DNA of 46,255 nt, taken from Acidobacteriota bacterium (GTDB lineage Bacteria; Acidobacteriota; Terriglobia; Bryobacterales; UBA6623). Positions 7,590 to 15,097 of this stretch are shown in pieces. Under the pieces are notes generated by a model, which saw only the letters and a program-made list of their open reading frames with translations, did not search any database and was not told the DNA's origin. The translations under genes were made by a program, and so were the position numbers. Numbering within the stretch: position 1 is the first letter of the stretch; each line of letters starts with the position of its first letter. The stretch lies in the NCBI GenBank assembly GCA_027624045.1, contig JAQBUE010000018.1, forward strand, positions 1-46,255, read 5' to 3'.

Positions 7590-8372
7590 GTGAAAAGTTA
7601 CGAAAATAAGGGGTTTCTCTACAGTTCGCATGGGCGAATGGTACGGATACTCGCTGAGTACCTGGAGCCTCAGAGCCGTATCAATTACCACAAGGTTCGC
7701 GACACGATCGTGTTCTTCGGCTCGGCGCGGTTCTGCGATGCCGCAACGGCGGAACAGCGCGTGGCGGCGGCCGCGACGGACGAAGAGAAAACGGCGGCCG
7801 CAAAGTGCCTGGCCGGGAGCCTCTACTACGAGCAGGCTTGTGAGTTGGCGTCGCGCCTGACGGTCTGGGCCAAGGGCGTGTCGGCTAAGGAAGATCGCTA
7901 TGTGATCTGCTCCGGGGGCGGCCCCGGGATCATGGAGGCGGCAAACCGCGGAGCGCAGGAAGCGGGCGGACGTTCGGTCGGGTTGAACATTGATCTGCCG
8001 ATGGAGCAGGTGCCGAACCCCTACATCACGCCGGAACTCTCGTTTGAGTTCCATTACTTCTTCATGCGCAAGCTTTGGTTCGCTTACCTGGCGAAGGCGC
8101 TGGTAGTTTTTCCCGGGGGGTTTGGCACGCTCGACGAGATGATGGAGATCCTCACGCTGGACCAGACCAAGAAGTTCCGCAAGAAGATGCTCGTCGTGTT
8201 GTACGGAAACGACTATTGGAACAAGGTCATCAACTTTCAGGCGATGGAGGACCTCGGGACGATTTCTCCGGAGGACCGGTCACTGTTTCAGCGCGCTGAC
8301 ACCCCGGATGCGGCGTTCGACATTCTGACGAACTGGCTGATCGAAAACTACAGCACAGCCGATCCGGGTTGA
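7590..8372 (+). CDS. LOG-family (TIGR00730-type) Rossmann-fold protein
   Basis: A 260-residue member of the lysine-decarboxylase-like/LOG family. GGGPGIMEAANRGA (about residues 109-122) and PGGFGTLDEMMEILT (about 175-189) are the nucleotide-binding and catalytic motifs. Characterised relatives are nucleotide 5'-monophosphate phosphoribohydrolases, including cytokinin-activating LOG and bacterial purine/pyrimidine nucleosidases; the family name lysine decarboxylase is historical. The protein is longer than minimal LOG (about 190 aa), with an N-terminal extension and an Ala-rich insert at residues 50-75, so it resembles the long-chain bacterial class. The GTG start is supported by AGGAGA eight bases upstream. 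It is cytoplasmic and appears to be monocistronic. Confidence 0.85.
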   Translation: MKSYENKGFLYSSHGRMVRILAEYLEPQSRINYHKVRDTIVFFGSARFCDAATAEQRVAAAATDEEKTAAAKCLAGSLYYEQACELASRLTVWAKGVSAKEDRYVICSGGGPGIMEAANRGAQEAGGRSVGLNIDLPMEQVPNPYITPELSFEFHYFFMRKLWFAYLAKALVVFPGGFGTLDEMMEILTLDQTKKFRKKMLVVLYGNDYWNKVINFQAMEDLGTISPEDRSLFQRADTPDAAFDILTNWLIENYSTADPG

Positions 8373-8395
8373 TAGAGCTGATGGAAACGTGCGTT

Positions 8396-8465
8396 TTGGT
8401 ACATGTCTGACCGGCGGCGTCATGGCTGTTCGAATAGCGGCAAACCGATTTCCTGGATGTACCAA
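8396..8465. repeat. 9-bp inverted repeat in the gap between LOG and TPR genes
   Basis: TTGGTACAT (8396-8404) and ATGTACCAA (8457-8465) are exact inverted copies separated by 52 bases, within the 256-base gap 8373-8628. They could form a long hairpin or be two half-sites. The rest of the gap shows nothing clear. Confidence 0.35.
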
Positions 8466-8628
8466 TAGGGCCTGCCGACGATATCTCCGCTTTTGTGGCC
8501 TTGCGCCGGCAACCTTTGCCCGGTTCTAGACGCCTCCCCAAGTAATAGAACGTGTGATGGCGGGTGGCTTCTATGCTAGCCTTGGTCACAGTTTGGCGGA
8601 TTAGCTCAAGTATGCAAGGGGGCGTCTC

Positions 8629-9975
8629 ATGAGGCGTGCAAGCGTTTTGGCGGTGTCGGCAACATTGATCTGTGCCGCGACGGTTTGGGCTCAAGGCGAG
8701 GGCAGCGGTGCTGGAAATACCGGCGGTGGTGGTCGTGCGACCAGCACCACAAACACCAATACCCCCCCAGGAGGCGGCGTCGGTACCCAGCCCGGCAATA
8801 CTCCTGGCGGCGACCAACAGAGGGGACGTTCGACGGATCCCTTCGGCCAAGGGCGCGAACAACAACCGCAATTTCCGGAGCAGCAAATGCAACGGCCGCT
8901 TCTTTTGAGCGGGAAGGTGACGCTCGGTGACAATACGCCACCTCCTGGTCCGGTCAAGATCTACATGGATTGCGATGGCCGCCGCGAGCCGGTCGGATAC
9001 ACGAGCTCGAAAGGCACCTTCAGCGTCGATCTGAACGACCGCAACCGGATGTCCTTCGCCGATGCCAGCGTGGGGGGCAGTACGACGACGTTTGGGCAGA
9101 GTCAAGACTCCTTCGGCGGGATGCCGGGAAGCATGTCGTCCCGCGGAGCCGGTCTGGGCAGGGTGAATCTGTTCGGTTGCCAGTTGACGGCGGAGTTGGG
9201 CGGATACCAAGCCGAGCCGATTCAATTGGGCACGCGAAGCGTCTTCGACAAACCCGATGTCGGGACGATGATCCTCCGCCGCATGGACGGCGTCGAAGGG
9301 ACGGCGGTGAGTTTCACCACGTTGTCCGCGCCGAAGAATGCCAGGAAGTCCTACGACAAGGTATTCAAGGAAGTTCAGAAGAAGAAGCCCGACCTCGAGA
9401 AGGCGGAAAAAGAACTTGGGAAAGCGGTAGCCGAGCATCCGAGTTTCGCGATGGCCTGGAGCCTGATGGGGCGTGTGCGCATGCTGCGGGACAACAAAGA
9501 GGGGGCGCGAGACGCTTTCGAGAAGGCCGTTGCCGCCGATGCGAAGTATTTGGATCCGTATCCGGAGCTGGCGAGAATGGCGTTGGTCGAAGAGCGCTGG
9601 GACGACGCGGTTCAGTTTTCGAACCAGTTGTTACGCCTGAACCCGCACGCCGTGCCGGCGTACTACTTCTCGGCCGTGGCGAACTTTCAGATGGACCGGT
9701 TGGTTGCGTCGAAGCAGGCCGTGATGGACCTCAAAGAAAAGGGCGCCGATAAGCACTTTCCGCAATCGCATCAGATCCTGGGCATGATCGAAGCCAAGCA
9801 GGGGCTGTATGAAGAGGCGGCGGTCGCTTTCCGTTCGTATCTGGAACTCGATCCGAATGGGGCGGCGGTGCCTCACATCCAGCGCCAACTCCATGAATGG
9901 GAAGTGCTGGGTGTGATCAAAAAGCAGCAAACGGCGGCCGCGCAGGCGCTTCCCGCGGCACAGCCGCCGAAGTAG
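8629..9975 (+). CDS. Secreted TPR protein with carboxypeptidase-regulatory-like domain
   Basis: A 448-residue exported protein. Residues 1-21 are a signal peptide ending AQG. A low-complexity Gly/Thr/Asn/Gln/Pro linker runs to about residue 85. Next comes a beta domain starting LLLSGKVTLGDNTPP with YTSSKGTFSVDLN, typical of carboxypeptidase-regulatory-like (CarboxypepD_reg) repeats. A basic helical segment rich in Lys/Glu (about 240-265) leads into three to four TPR-like helix pairs (for example FAMAWSLMGRVRMLRDNKEGARDAFEKA), ending with an Ala/Gln/Pro tail. The start is supported by AAGGGGGCG seven bases upstream. Combined carboxypeptidase-regulatory-like and TPR proteins are common in Acidobacteria; a periplasmic or surface scaffold role is likely, with no defined partner. 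Confidence 0.8.
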   Translation: MRRASVLAVSATLICAATVWAQGEGSGAGNTGGGGRATSTTNTNTPPGGGVGTQPGNTPGGDQQRGRSTDPFGQGREQQPQFPEQQMQRPLLLSGKVTLGDNTPPPGPVKIYMDCDGRREPVGYTSSKGTFSVDLNDRNRMSFADASVGGSTTTFGQSQDSFGGMPGSMSSRGAGLGRVNLFGCQLTAELGGYQAEPIQLGTRSVFDKPDVGTMILRRMDGVEGTAVSFTTLSAPKNARKSYDKVFKEVQKKKPDLEKAEKELGKAVAEHPSFAMAWSLMGRVRMLRDNKEGARDAFEKAVAADAKYLDPYPELARMALVEERWDDAVQFSNQLLRLNPHAVPAYYFSAVANFQMDRLVASKQAVMDLKEKGADKHFPQSHQILGMIEAKQGLYEEAAVAFRSYLELDPNGAAVPHIQRQLHEWEVLGVIKKQQTAAAQALPAAQPPK

Positions 9976-10056
9976 CGGTACCCGGCCGAGCCGGTTAACC
10001 CCGAGGGCTCCGGGACGCACTGTTCGCAGCCGGGTTCACGACTCGCTTGACCCTGC

Positions 10057-10980
10057 CTACCGGCCGGGGGAGCCGCCTGCCGATGGCCCTTGCGGCGGCT
10101 TGTCGAGTTCGGGGCTCTCCTTAAACTCAAGCGACACGGCAGTTTGCGCTTGCCGTGCCTCTTGAACAACCTTCGTGCCTCGTAACTTCGACTCGATTTG
10201 CTCACGGACCTCGACCAGTGGCCTGGGCCGGCGGTCGGTGGCCTTGAAAATGTAGAAGCGGCCCCCATCCTTGACGGGGCTGGAGATGTCGCCGACGGGA
10301 AGAGTCAGTATGGCGTTCTTGACCACGTTGGGCAGTGGTGACTCGCCACTGAAAAGACCCAGATCGCCGCCTTTTTCGGCCGATGATTTGTCGTCGGAGT
10401 GCTCCCGGGCGAGGGCAGCGAAATCCGCGCCGCCATTGAGTTCCACGACCAGCCCTTCGGCTTTTTCGCGAGCCTGATCCTCGCTCAATCCGTTGCCTCC
10501 CGCGGCGGCGCCGGAAGCAGGCACGTAGTCGATATAGATGCCCGAGACCTGTACGGCGCTGTAGATGGCTTTGCTCGCTTCGTAATCGGCCAGGATGTCT
10601 TCCTCCGAGACCGTCAGTGTTCGGTTCAGGTTCGTGGTGTAGGCATTGGCCAGGGCATTCCAGCGCATGAAATTAAACTGGGTTTTGTAAGGCTCTTTCT
10701 CGAGCAGGCCCTCTCGCTCGGCGGTCTTGGCTACGCCCATCAGGCTGCGCATCATCTCCAGGAAATTGCGGTGGCTCATGCGGGCGAGCTGCGGGGCCAG
10801 ATTGGCAGGCAGGTACGAGCGGAGTTTCTCGATATCGCGGGCGGTGTACTCGACGCCGTCGAGTACGGCGAGGATTTCGCCCGGCGACTTGCCTGGCTGG
10901 CGCTTTTCCTGTTGCGTCCAGCCGGGCGCGCTGAGAGCAAGAACCATCACAAAGAGCGAGGCGAGGGTGCGCACAGTCAT
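10057..10980 (-). CDS. Exported parvulin-type peptidylprolyl isomerase
   Basis: A 307-residue periplasmic foldase of the PpiC/SurA type. Residues 1-22 form a signal peptide. An N-terminal helical chaperone-like part (about 35-150, with VEYTARDIEKLRSYLP) precedes a PpiC domain whose core is DFAALAREHSDDKSSAEKGGDLGLFSGESPLPNVVKNAI. The C-terminal region has VEVREQIESKLRGTKV and a Pro/Gly-rich tail. ATG at 10980 is chosen over one at 11001 because GGAG precedes it and the signal peptide begins there. An extended -10 (TGCTACAAT) at 11124-11132 may drive it. It converges on the TPR gene and is probably involved in folding outer-membrane or exported proteins. Confidence 0.85.
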   Translation of the reverse strand: MTVRTLASLFVMVLALSAPGWTQQEKRQPGKSPGEILAVLDGVEYTARDIEKLRSYLPANLAPQLARMSHRNFLEMMRSLMGVAKTAEREGLLEKEPYKTQFNFMRWNALANAYTTNLNRTLTVSEEDILADYEASKAIYSAVQVSGIYIDYVPASGAAAGGNGLSEDQAREKAEGLVVELNGGADFAALAREHSDDKSSAEKGGDLGLFSGESPLPNVVKNAILTLPVGDISSPVKDGGRFYIFKATDRRPRPLVEVREQIESKLRGTKVVQEARQAQTAVSLEFKESPELDKPPQGPSAGGSPGR

Positions 10981-11123
10981 ATCAGAATCTCCAAAGCTCA
11001 AGTGAAAAACGAATACCGATCATCCCAGGGTGGCCTGGAACACAGCCAACGGTACGCTCGATTCGGGGAAAAGAGGCCGCCGTAAAGCATCACCGCGTGG
11101 GTCGGCGCGGCCGACTGGATCGG

Positions 11124-11132
11124 ATTGTAGCA
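11124..11132 (-). promoter_or_regulatory. Extended -10 promoter upstream of the parvulin gene
   Basis: On the minus strand TGCTACAAT (11132 down to 11124) matches an extended -10. No clear -35 is visible. It implies a leader of about 135 bases to the parvulin gene at 10980. Confidence 0.45.
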
Positions 11133-11187
11133 TGGCGCAAGCTTGCTGGACTCATCTTCAGATTGAGCCTCTTTAAGATAAGACGGT

Positions 11188-12195
11188 TCAATCCGGTTTT
11201 GGGTAGTAGCCGCTGCGGGCCTGCACCTTCAAGCCTTTGCGGCGGGTTCGCAGCTTAATCTCCCGAAGACCGGGCCTGGCGCCATCACCTTGCGGAGTGA
11301 AGCCGATGCTGTATTGACTCCGCAATTCCTGCTGGATCTCGTCGAAGATCCGTTGCAGGGTCCACGTGCGCGAGACCTCAAAGACGTTGCCGCCGGTTTC
11401 GCGGGCCATTTTCTTCAAGGCGCCCGAACCGCCGCCCAAGCTCACGCCCCCGAAGCCCCCGCCGTAGAAGCCGCGGTCGTAATAGCGGATGCCGTAGACG
11501 ACGACATCGGATTTGTGAGACACCTCGATAGCGTCCTCGCGGCTGACCCTGCTGCCGTCGTCGACGCCGTCGGAGATGAGAATAACGGCTTTTCGCCCCA
11601 CCTGGCGGCGCATCATTTCGTCCGACGCAAGGTATACGGCGTCGAACATGGCCGTCCCGACCGGTTTGCCCGACCTGGGAACCGGCCCGGGGTGGATGCC
11701 GCCGCCGGAACCTTGCACCTGAAGGTTGCCCAGGGCGCTCTCAAGCAGGCGCGCCGAGGCCGTCAGGTCTTGTAGCAGTTCGACGTCAATGTCGAAGCTG
11801 ATTAGAAAGGCCAGATCTTTCTTGAGCCGCAGCACCTGCGAAAAAAATTGACTTGCGGCGCGTTGCTCATCCCGAATCAGGCGTTCCTGACTGACGCTCG
11901 TGTCCACTAGTAGGCCCACGGTGAGCGGCAGATCGGTTTGCCGTGAAAAGTAGCGGATCTCCTGCTGGGTTCCATCCTCCTCAAGGATAAAGTCGTCTTT
12001 GCCGAGGTCGGTCACCAACAGGTTCTTGTTGTCTCGGACGGTGGCGAGGATGTTAACGACTTCGACATCCACGGAGATGACGGCGTCCTCAATGGGTTCC
12101 GGTTCCAGTTCCTGTTCCTGGGCTTGGGCAGGTTGGCGCAGCCACCCTGGAACGGTGGAGGCGAGCACAAGCGAGATGGCGTTTCTGCGGTTCAA
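11188..12195 (-). CDS. Secreted VWFA protein of the acidobacterial type (TIGR03436-like)
   Basis: A 335-residue exported protein. The N-terminus has a twin-arginine-like NRRNAISLVLAS and a short acidic linker (EQELEPEPIEDA). A beta domain (VEVVNILATVRDNKNLLVTDLGKDDFILEEDG) precedes the von Willebrand A domain, whose metal site is DTSVS (Asp98, Ser100, Ser102) with the Thr loop in GKPVGTAMFDAVY and the Asp loop in VILISDGVDDGS. A Gly-rich loop (FYGGGFGGVSLGGGSG) precedes the end of the A domain. This architecture is the VWFA-related family widely expanded in Acidobacteria; molecular function is unknown. The frame opens at TTG 12195 with no upstream ATG, so the start is less certain. It diverges from the first exported paralog. 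Confidence 0.85.
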   Translation of the reverse strand: MNRRNAISLVLASTVPGWLRQPAQAQEQELEPEPIEDAVISVDVEVVNILATVRDNKNLLVTDLGKDDFILEEDGTQQEIRYFSRQTDLPLTVGLLVDTSVSQERLIRDEQRAASQFFSQVLRLKKDLAFLISFDIDVELLQDLTASARLLESALGNLQVQGSGGGIHPGPVPRSGKPVGTAMFDAVYLASDEMMRRQVGRKAVILISDGVDDGSRVSREDAIEVSHKSDVVVYGIRYYDRGFYGGGFGGVSLGGGSGALKKMARETGGNVFEVSRTWTLQRIFDEIQQELRSQYSIGFTPQGDGARPGLREIKLRTRRKGLKVQARSGYYPKPD

Positions 12196-12590
12196 GGCGT
12201 TGTTTGTTAGGACGCCGCCCCGACCGCCGGGGTTTCCGAATACCGGCGAATTCCGTGCCGTCAGCGGTTCGAGCGTCGGTTTACCGCGGCGCGGCGACGC
12301 CCGTTCTGGTGGGATTTTCAGGAGACTAGCCTAGCCCCCTGGGACCGGGAGAAGTTTTCCGCGGGCGCGAATAGGAAAAAAAAATCCCAAAAGCAAAAAT
12401 CCCAAAAGCGGTCGCGTTGACAGGCCATTCTGAGGTATGCTTACCGACAGGTGGCAGGTTCGGCCGCCGTGGGTTAGAAAAAAAGCAACGACGTTCGAGG
12501 ACGCTGAACGCAACGTCCGCCCCCTATGACCCCGCAGCCCGGGTGCAAGGAACATCCATGGAACCTGTCGTTGAATGAGGGGAGTTAGGG
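12196..12590. promoter_or_regulatory. 395-base divergent control region, with tandem 15-bp repeat
   Basis: Noncoding gap between the VWFA gene (minus) and the first exported paralog (plus). It holds a perfect tandem duplication of AAAAATCCCAAAAGC at 12380-12394 and 12395-12409, inside an A-rich patch in otherwise GC-rich sequence. A consensus -35 TTGACA follows at 12417-12422; the best -10 candidates are TATGCT at 12436-12441 (13-base spacing, too short) or CTTACC at 17 bases, so the promoter is suggestive only. A GAGGGGAG ribosome binding stretch ends before the GTG at 12591. Confidence 0.5.
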
Positions 12591-14597
12591 GTGCAACTAA
12601 ACAAAAGATTCGCTTATCTCTTGATGGTCGTCTTCGCGGCTGTCATCCATACGGGCGTAGCGCAGGCTCAATTTAGTCACGCTACTTGCCGAGCGGAGTC
12701 GCCGGGTTCACCGGTGCGGGCCGAAGGTTTGGCCGAGCGCACGGGCAACTTAACAATCGCCTGTCAGCCGGCGGTGGGATTCTTCTTTATCCTCCCGCAA
12801 CAGGTGATCGCCGAACTCAATCTGACGCTTGAGTTGAACGTGGCGCTCGGAAACCGGGTGAATATCTATGGTGTGAACGGGTTGACTGACGCGGTTCTCA
12901 CCATCAACCAGCAGAACTCCTACCACCCGCTGGCCGACTCGCAGTCGGATTACTCGTCGTGGCTGGGGCCGATTGTCGGGAACAACGACCCGCCGCTGGA
13001 TGTGGTTTCCGCTCCGCTGACGCAACCGATCATCGGAGTGCTGAGCCAATGCCCCGGTTTCCTGTCGCCTGACGGCCGCGTTTTTGGCGATGCCCGCTGG
13101 CCCTGCCCGCAGTTGGCGCGGCTGGGGGGACCGAATCGCCTGGAATGGAATGGCGTAAAGGCGCCGTATCCGGGGGTTGACGCGGCGAATGCCGGCTTCC
13201 CCTTCAATGTGGTTCCCTCATTTCCCGAGGTGACGGTCTTCGAGATACATAATATCCGCGCGAACGCCGCGGAGTTGGGCGTCACCGATGGCGGTGGAGG
13301 CGCCTTCATCACCGCAAGAATCTCGATCGATCCCGGTTTTACTTTTTCCATGGTGAATTCGGTCGCGACGATTGGGACGCCCTTTGTGGGGCTGATTCCG
13401 ACGATCGAGGATGCCGGCGTGGACCTGCAGTGTGAGGACGACTCAGAGCACGTCATAATTAATCTGCAAGAAGGCTTCGCTAGCGCCTTCAAGACGCTCG
13501 GTGCGCCGACATTCGATCAGGCGATTGAGGGTGCCTGGGAAAACGGCTATCCGATGCTCGAAGCCGAAGACATTCCGACGACCGACTTCATGGGGGGCAA
13601 TCCCAATACAACTTTCCCGTTCGCTCTCCCGTTCGCCGCGCCCGCCCAGAACACGGGAGCCGGCGGCGGCGCCACGCAGGCGACCCGCTTCATCTTCAGG
13701 CTCTTCAACGTGCAGCCAGGTGTCACGGTTAAGGTCGAGTCGGCTATTAACAACGACGGGGCCGAGAGTGGCTGCGAGCCGGATCCCAACTTCGCGGGCG
13801 AGTTGTGCTTGCAGCTCGTTACGGGTACCGATCCCGATGGCGCCGGCGGCTCCGCCACTGGCGGCTCAGGTACGGTTGAGGTGGCGGTCGGCGCGGATGG
13901 CACGGGTTTCTTCGTGTACGAAGTGGGCGACGGTAGCCCCTTTAGGAGAGAGAATATCGACGTCCCAGTATGGTTCTCGTGGACCTTCGACGGCGCGGCC
14001 GACGAGCCTGGTATAGGGACGGCCTCGGTGGACGTCCGTTTCGCTCCGCTGAGCGATGTCGCGGGGGCCAGTAACGAGCCCGTGCCGCGCTTTGTCGATA
14101 CGGGAGACGATCCCGCGCCGGTCCTGACGATCCAGCGCTGCGCCACGACGCTGCTGTTCCCGTTTGTCTCTAATCGCGCTGGTTTCGACACCGGGATCTC
14201 GATCGCGAATACTTCGCTGGACTGGAAGGGAACTCCGCCTCAGAGGGGTCCCTGTATGATTCACTACATCGGCAATACGGGTGACGACGGCCCAATGCCC
14301 GATGACGACATCTCCAACGTAGTCGAGGGTGGCGAGGTCCTGTCGTTCACGCTGTCGCAGGGCAATCCCGTACGCTCGATTAACGGGGCTCCGAACTTCC
14401 AGGGCTTCGTGGCGGCGATGTGTGAATTCCAGTTTGCGCATGGCTTCGCCTTTATCAATGACGGCGCAGGCGGCCTGCCGGCTTGGTCGCAGGGCTACTT
14501 GGCGCTCGTGATGCAGTTCGACGTTGACGATGACGGCGAGTTCGCCCGCCAGATCGATTGCGGCGACGACTGCACATCGGAGGGCTTGCGGCAATAG
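12591..14597 (+). CDS. Exported cysteine-containing protein, paralog A
   Basis: A 668-residue secreted protein of no family I can name, clearly homologous along its length to the next gene. Residues 1-26 are a signal peptide (VAQAQFS cleavage region). Shared landmarks with the paralog are VRAEGLAERTG near residue 42, TDAVLTIN, an IRANAA strand, the LQEGFASAFKTLGAPTFDQA block, a GAGGGATQATRF stretch, a Gly/Ser-rich TGGSGTVEV segment, and a C-terminal domain starting CATTLLFPFVSNRAGFDTG with GPCMIHYIGNTG and SEGL-Q at the very end. About ten cysteines recur in both, suggesting disulfides. It is acidic and beta-rich, with no anchor or known sorting signal. GTG start follows GAGGGGAG. A structural or surface role is inference. 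Confidence 0.75.
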   Translation: MQLNKRFAYLLMVVFAAVIHTGVAQAQFSHATCRAESPGSPVRAEGLAERTGNLTIACQPAVGFFFILPQQVIAELNLTLELNVALGNRVNIYGVNGLTDAVLTINQQNSYHPLADSQSDYSSWLGPIVGNNDPPLDVVSAPLTQPIIGVLSQCPGFLSPDGRVFGDARWPCPQLARLGGPNRLEWNGVKAPYPGVDAANAGFPFNVVPSFPEVTVFEIHNIRANAAELGVTDGGGGAFITARISIDPGFTFSMVNSVATIGTPFVGLIPTIEDAGVDLQCEDDSEHVIINLQEGFASAFKTLGAPTFDQAIEGAWENGYPMLEAEDIPTTDFMGGNPNTTFPFALPFAAPAQNTGAGGGATQATRFIFRLFNVQPGVTVKVESAINNDGAESGCEPDPNFAGELCLQLVTGTDPDGAGGSATGGSGTVEVAVGADGTGFFVYEVGDGSPFRRENIDVPVWFSWTFDGAADEPGIGTASVDVRFAPLSDVAGASNEPVPRFVDTGDDPAPVLTIQRCATTLLFPFVSNRAGFDTGISIANTSLDWKGTPPQRGPCMIHYIGNTGDDGPMPDDDISNVVEGGEVLSFTLSQGNPVRSINGAPNFQGFVAAMCEFQFAHGFAFINDGAGGLPAWSQGYLALVMQFDVDDDGEFARQIDCGDDCTSEGLRQ

Positions 14598-15097
14598 GAC
14601 CGCCCCTTGCCGTCGAGTGCGATATGGAAAAAACTTTTTCTCGATTCGGCAGCATGCGAGGGTGTCCTTTTGCTATACTTCATCTTCCGTGCTCGTTTCA
14701 TGCGCTTGTCATGAGCGAGGCATCGGCGGTGCTGAAAGGCGGCCGGGAACAGGCTCAAGGGTCTTGACTCGGTCCGCTGGAATGTGGTAATAGTTTTATG
14801 GTGGGGTGTGTACCACTCCATCCGAAGGTGGTAGAGCGATTCAGTTGTGTGATTGGGGCTCATCTATTCGAGTCGCACGATTGCCGGTCTGGGTCGCTTC
14901 GGTACGAGGCAGTTTACAGGGGCTCATTAGCGCTTCATTGCTTCGCGAGGGCGAATCAATGAATTGACAACGACAGCGGCGACTAACCGATAACCGTATC
15001 TATCTGATGATATCCCTGAGATGGCGGGTTCGAAGTACTTTTAGATCTGTGTGGAAACCAACGAGTGGATTCCTCTTGTGGAGATAAGGAGAATAAT
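14598..15097 (+). promoter_or_regulatory. 500-base control region/leader of exported paralog B
   Basis: No convincing gene lies here. Three promoter candidates face the downstream gene: extended -10 TGCTATACT (14671-14679); TTGACT (14764-14769) with 18-base spacing to TAATAG (14788-14793) preceded by TGG; and TTGACA (14964-14969) with 18 bases to GATAAC (14988-14993). Just before the last is a hairpin with arms 14934-14946 and 14951-14963, one mismatch and a GAGG loop. A shorter ACCAC/GTGGT pair lies near 14812-14832. The ribosome site AAGGAG is at 15087-15092. Layered promoters plus hairpin suggest regulated, strong expression. Confidence 0.5.
14934..14963. repeat. Hairpin upstream of the proximal paralog-B promoter
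   Basis: Arms TTCATTGCTTCGC (14934-14946) and GCGAATCAATGAA (14951-14963) pair with one C-T mismatch around a GAGG loop. The TTGACA box begins one base after it. It could be an operator, or a stop signal for transcripts from the upstream promoters. Confidence 0.6.

Noticed and set aside
8230..9438. Long open frame antisense to the TPR gene
   Set aside because: No domain or codon support; explained as the mirror frame of the real gene, which has a signal peptide and TPRs.
10399..11085. Open frame antisense to the parvulin gene
   Set aside because: The parvulin frame has clear family motifs and a signal peptide; the antisense frame has none.
13866..14594. Open frame antisense to exported paralog A
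   Set aside because: The sense frame aligns along its length with paralog B, so the antisense frame is a shadow.
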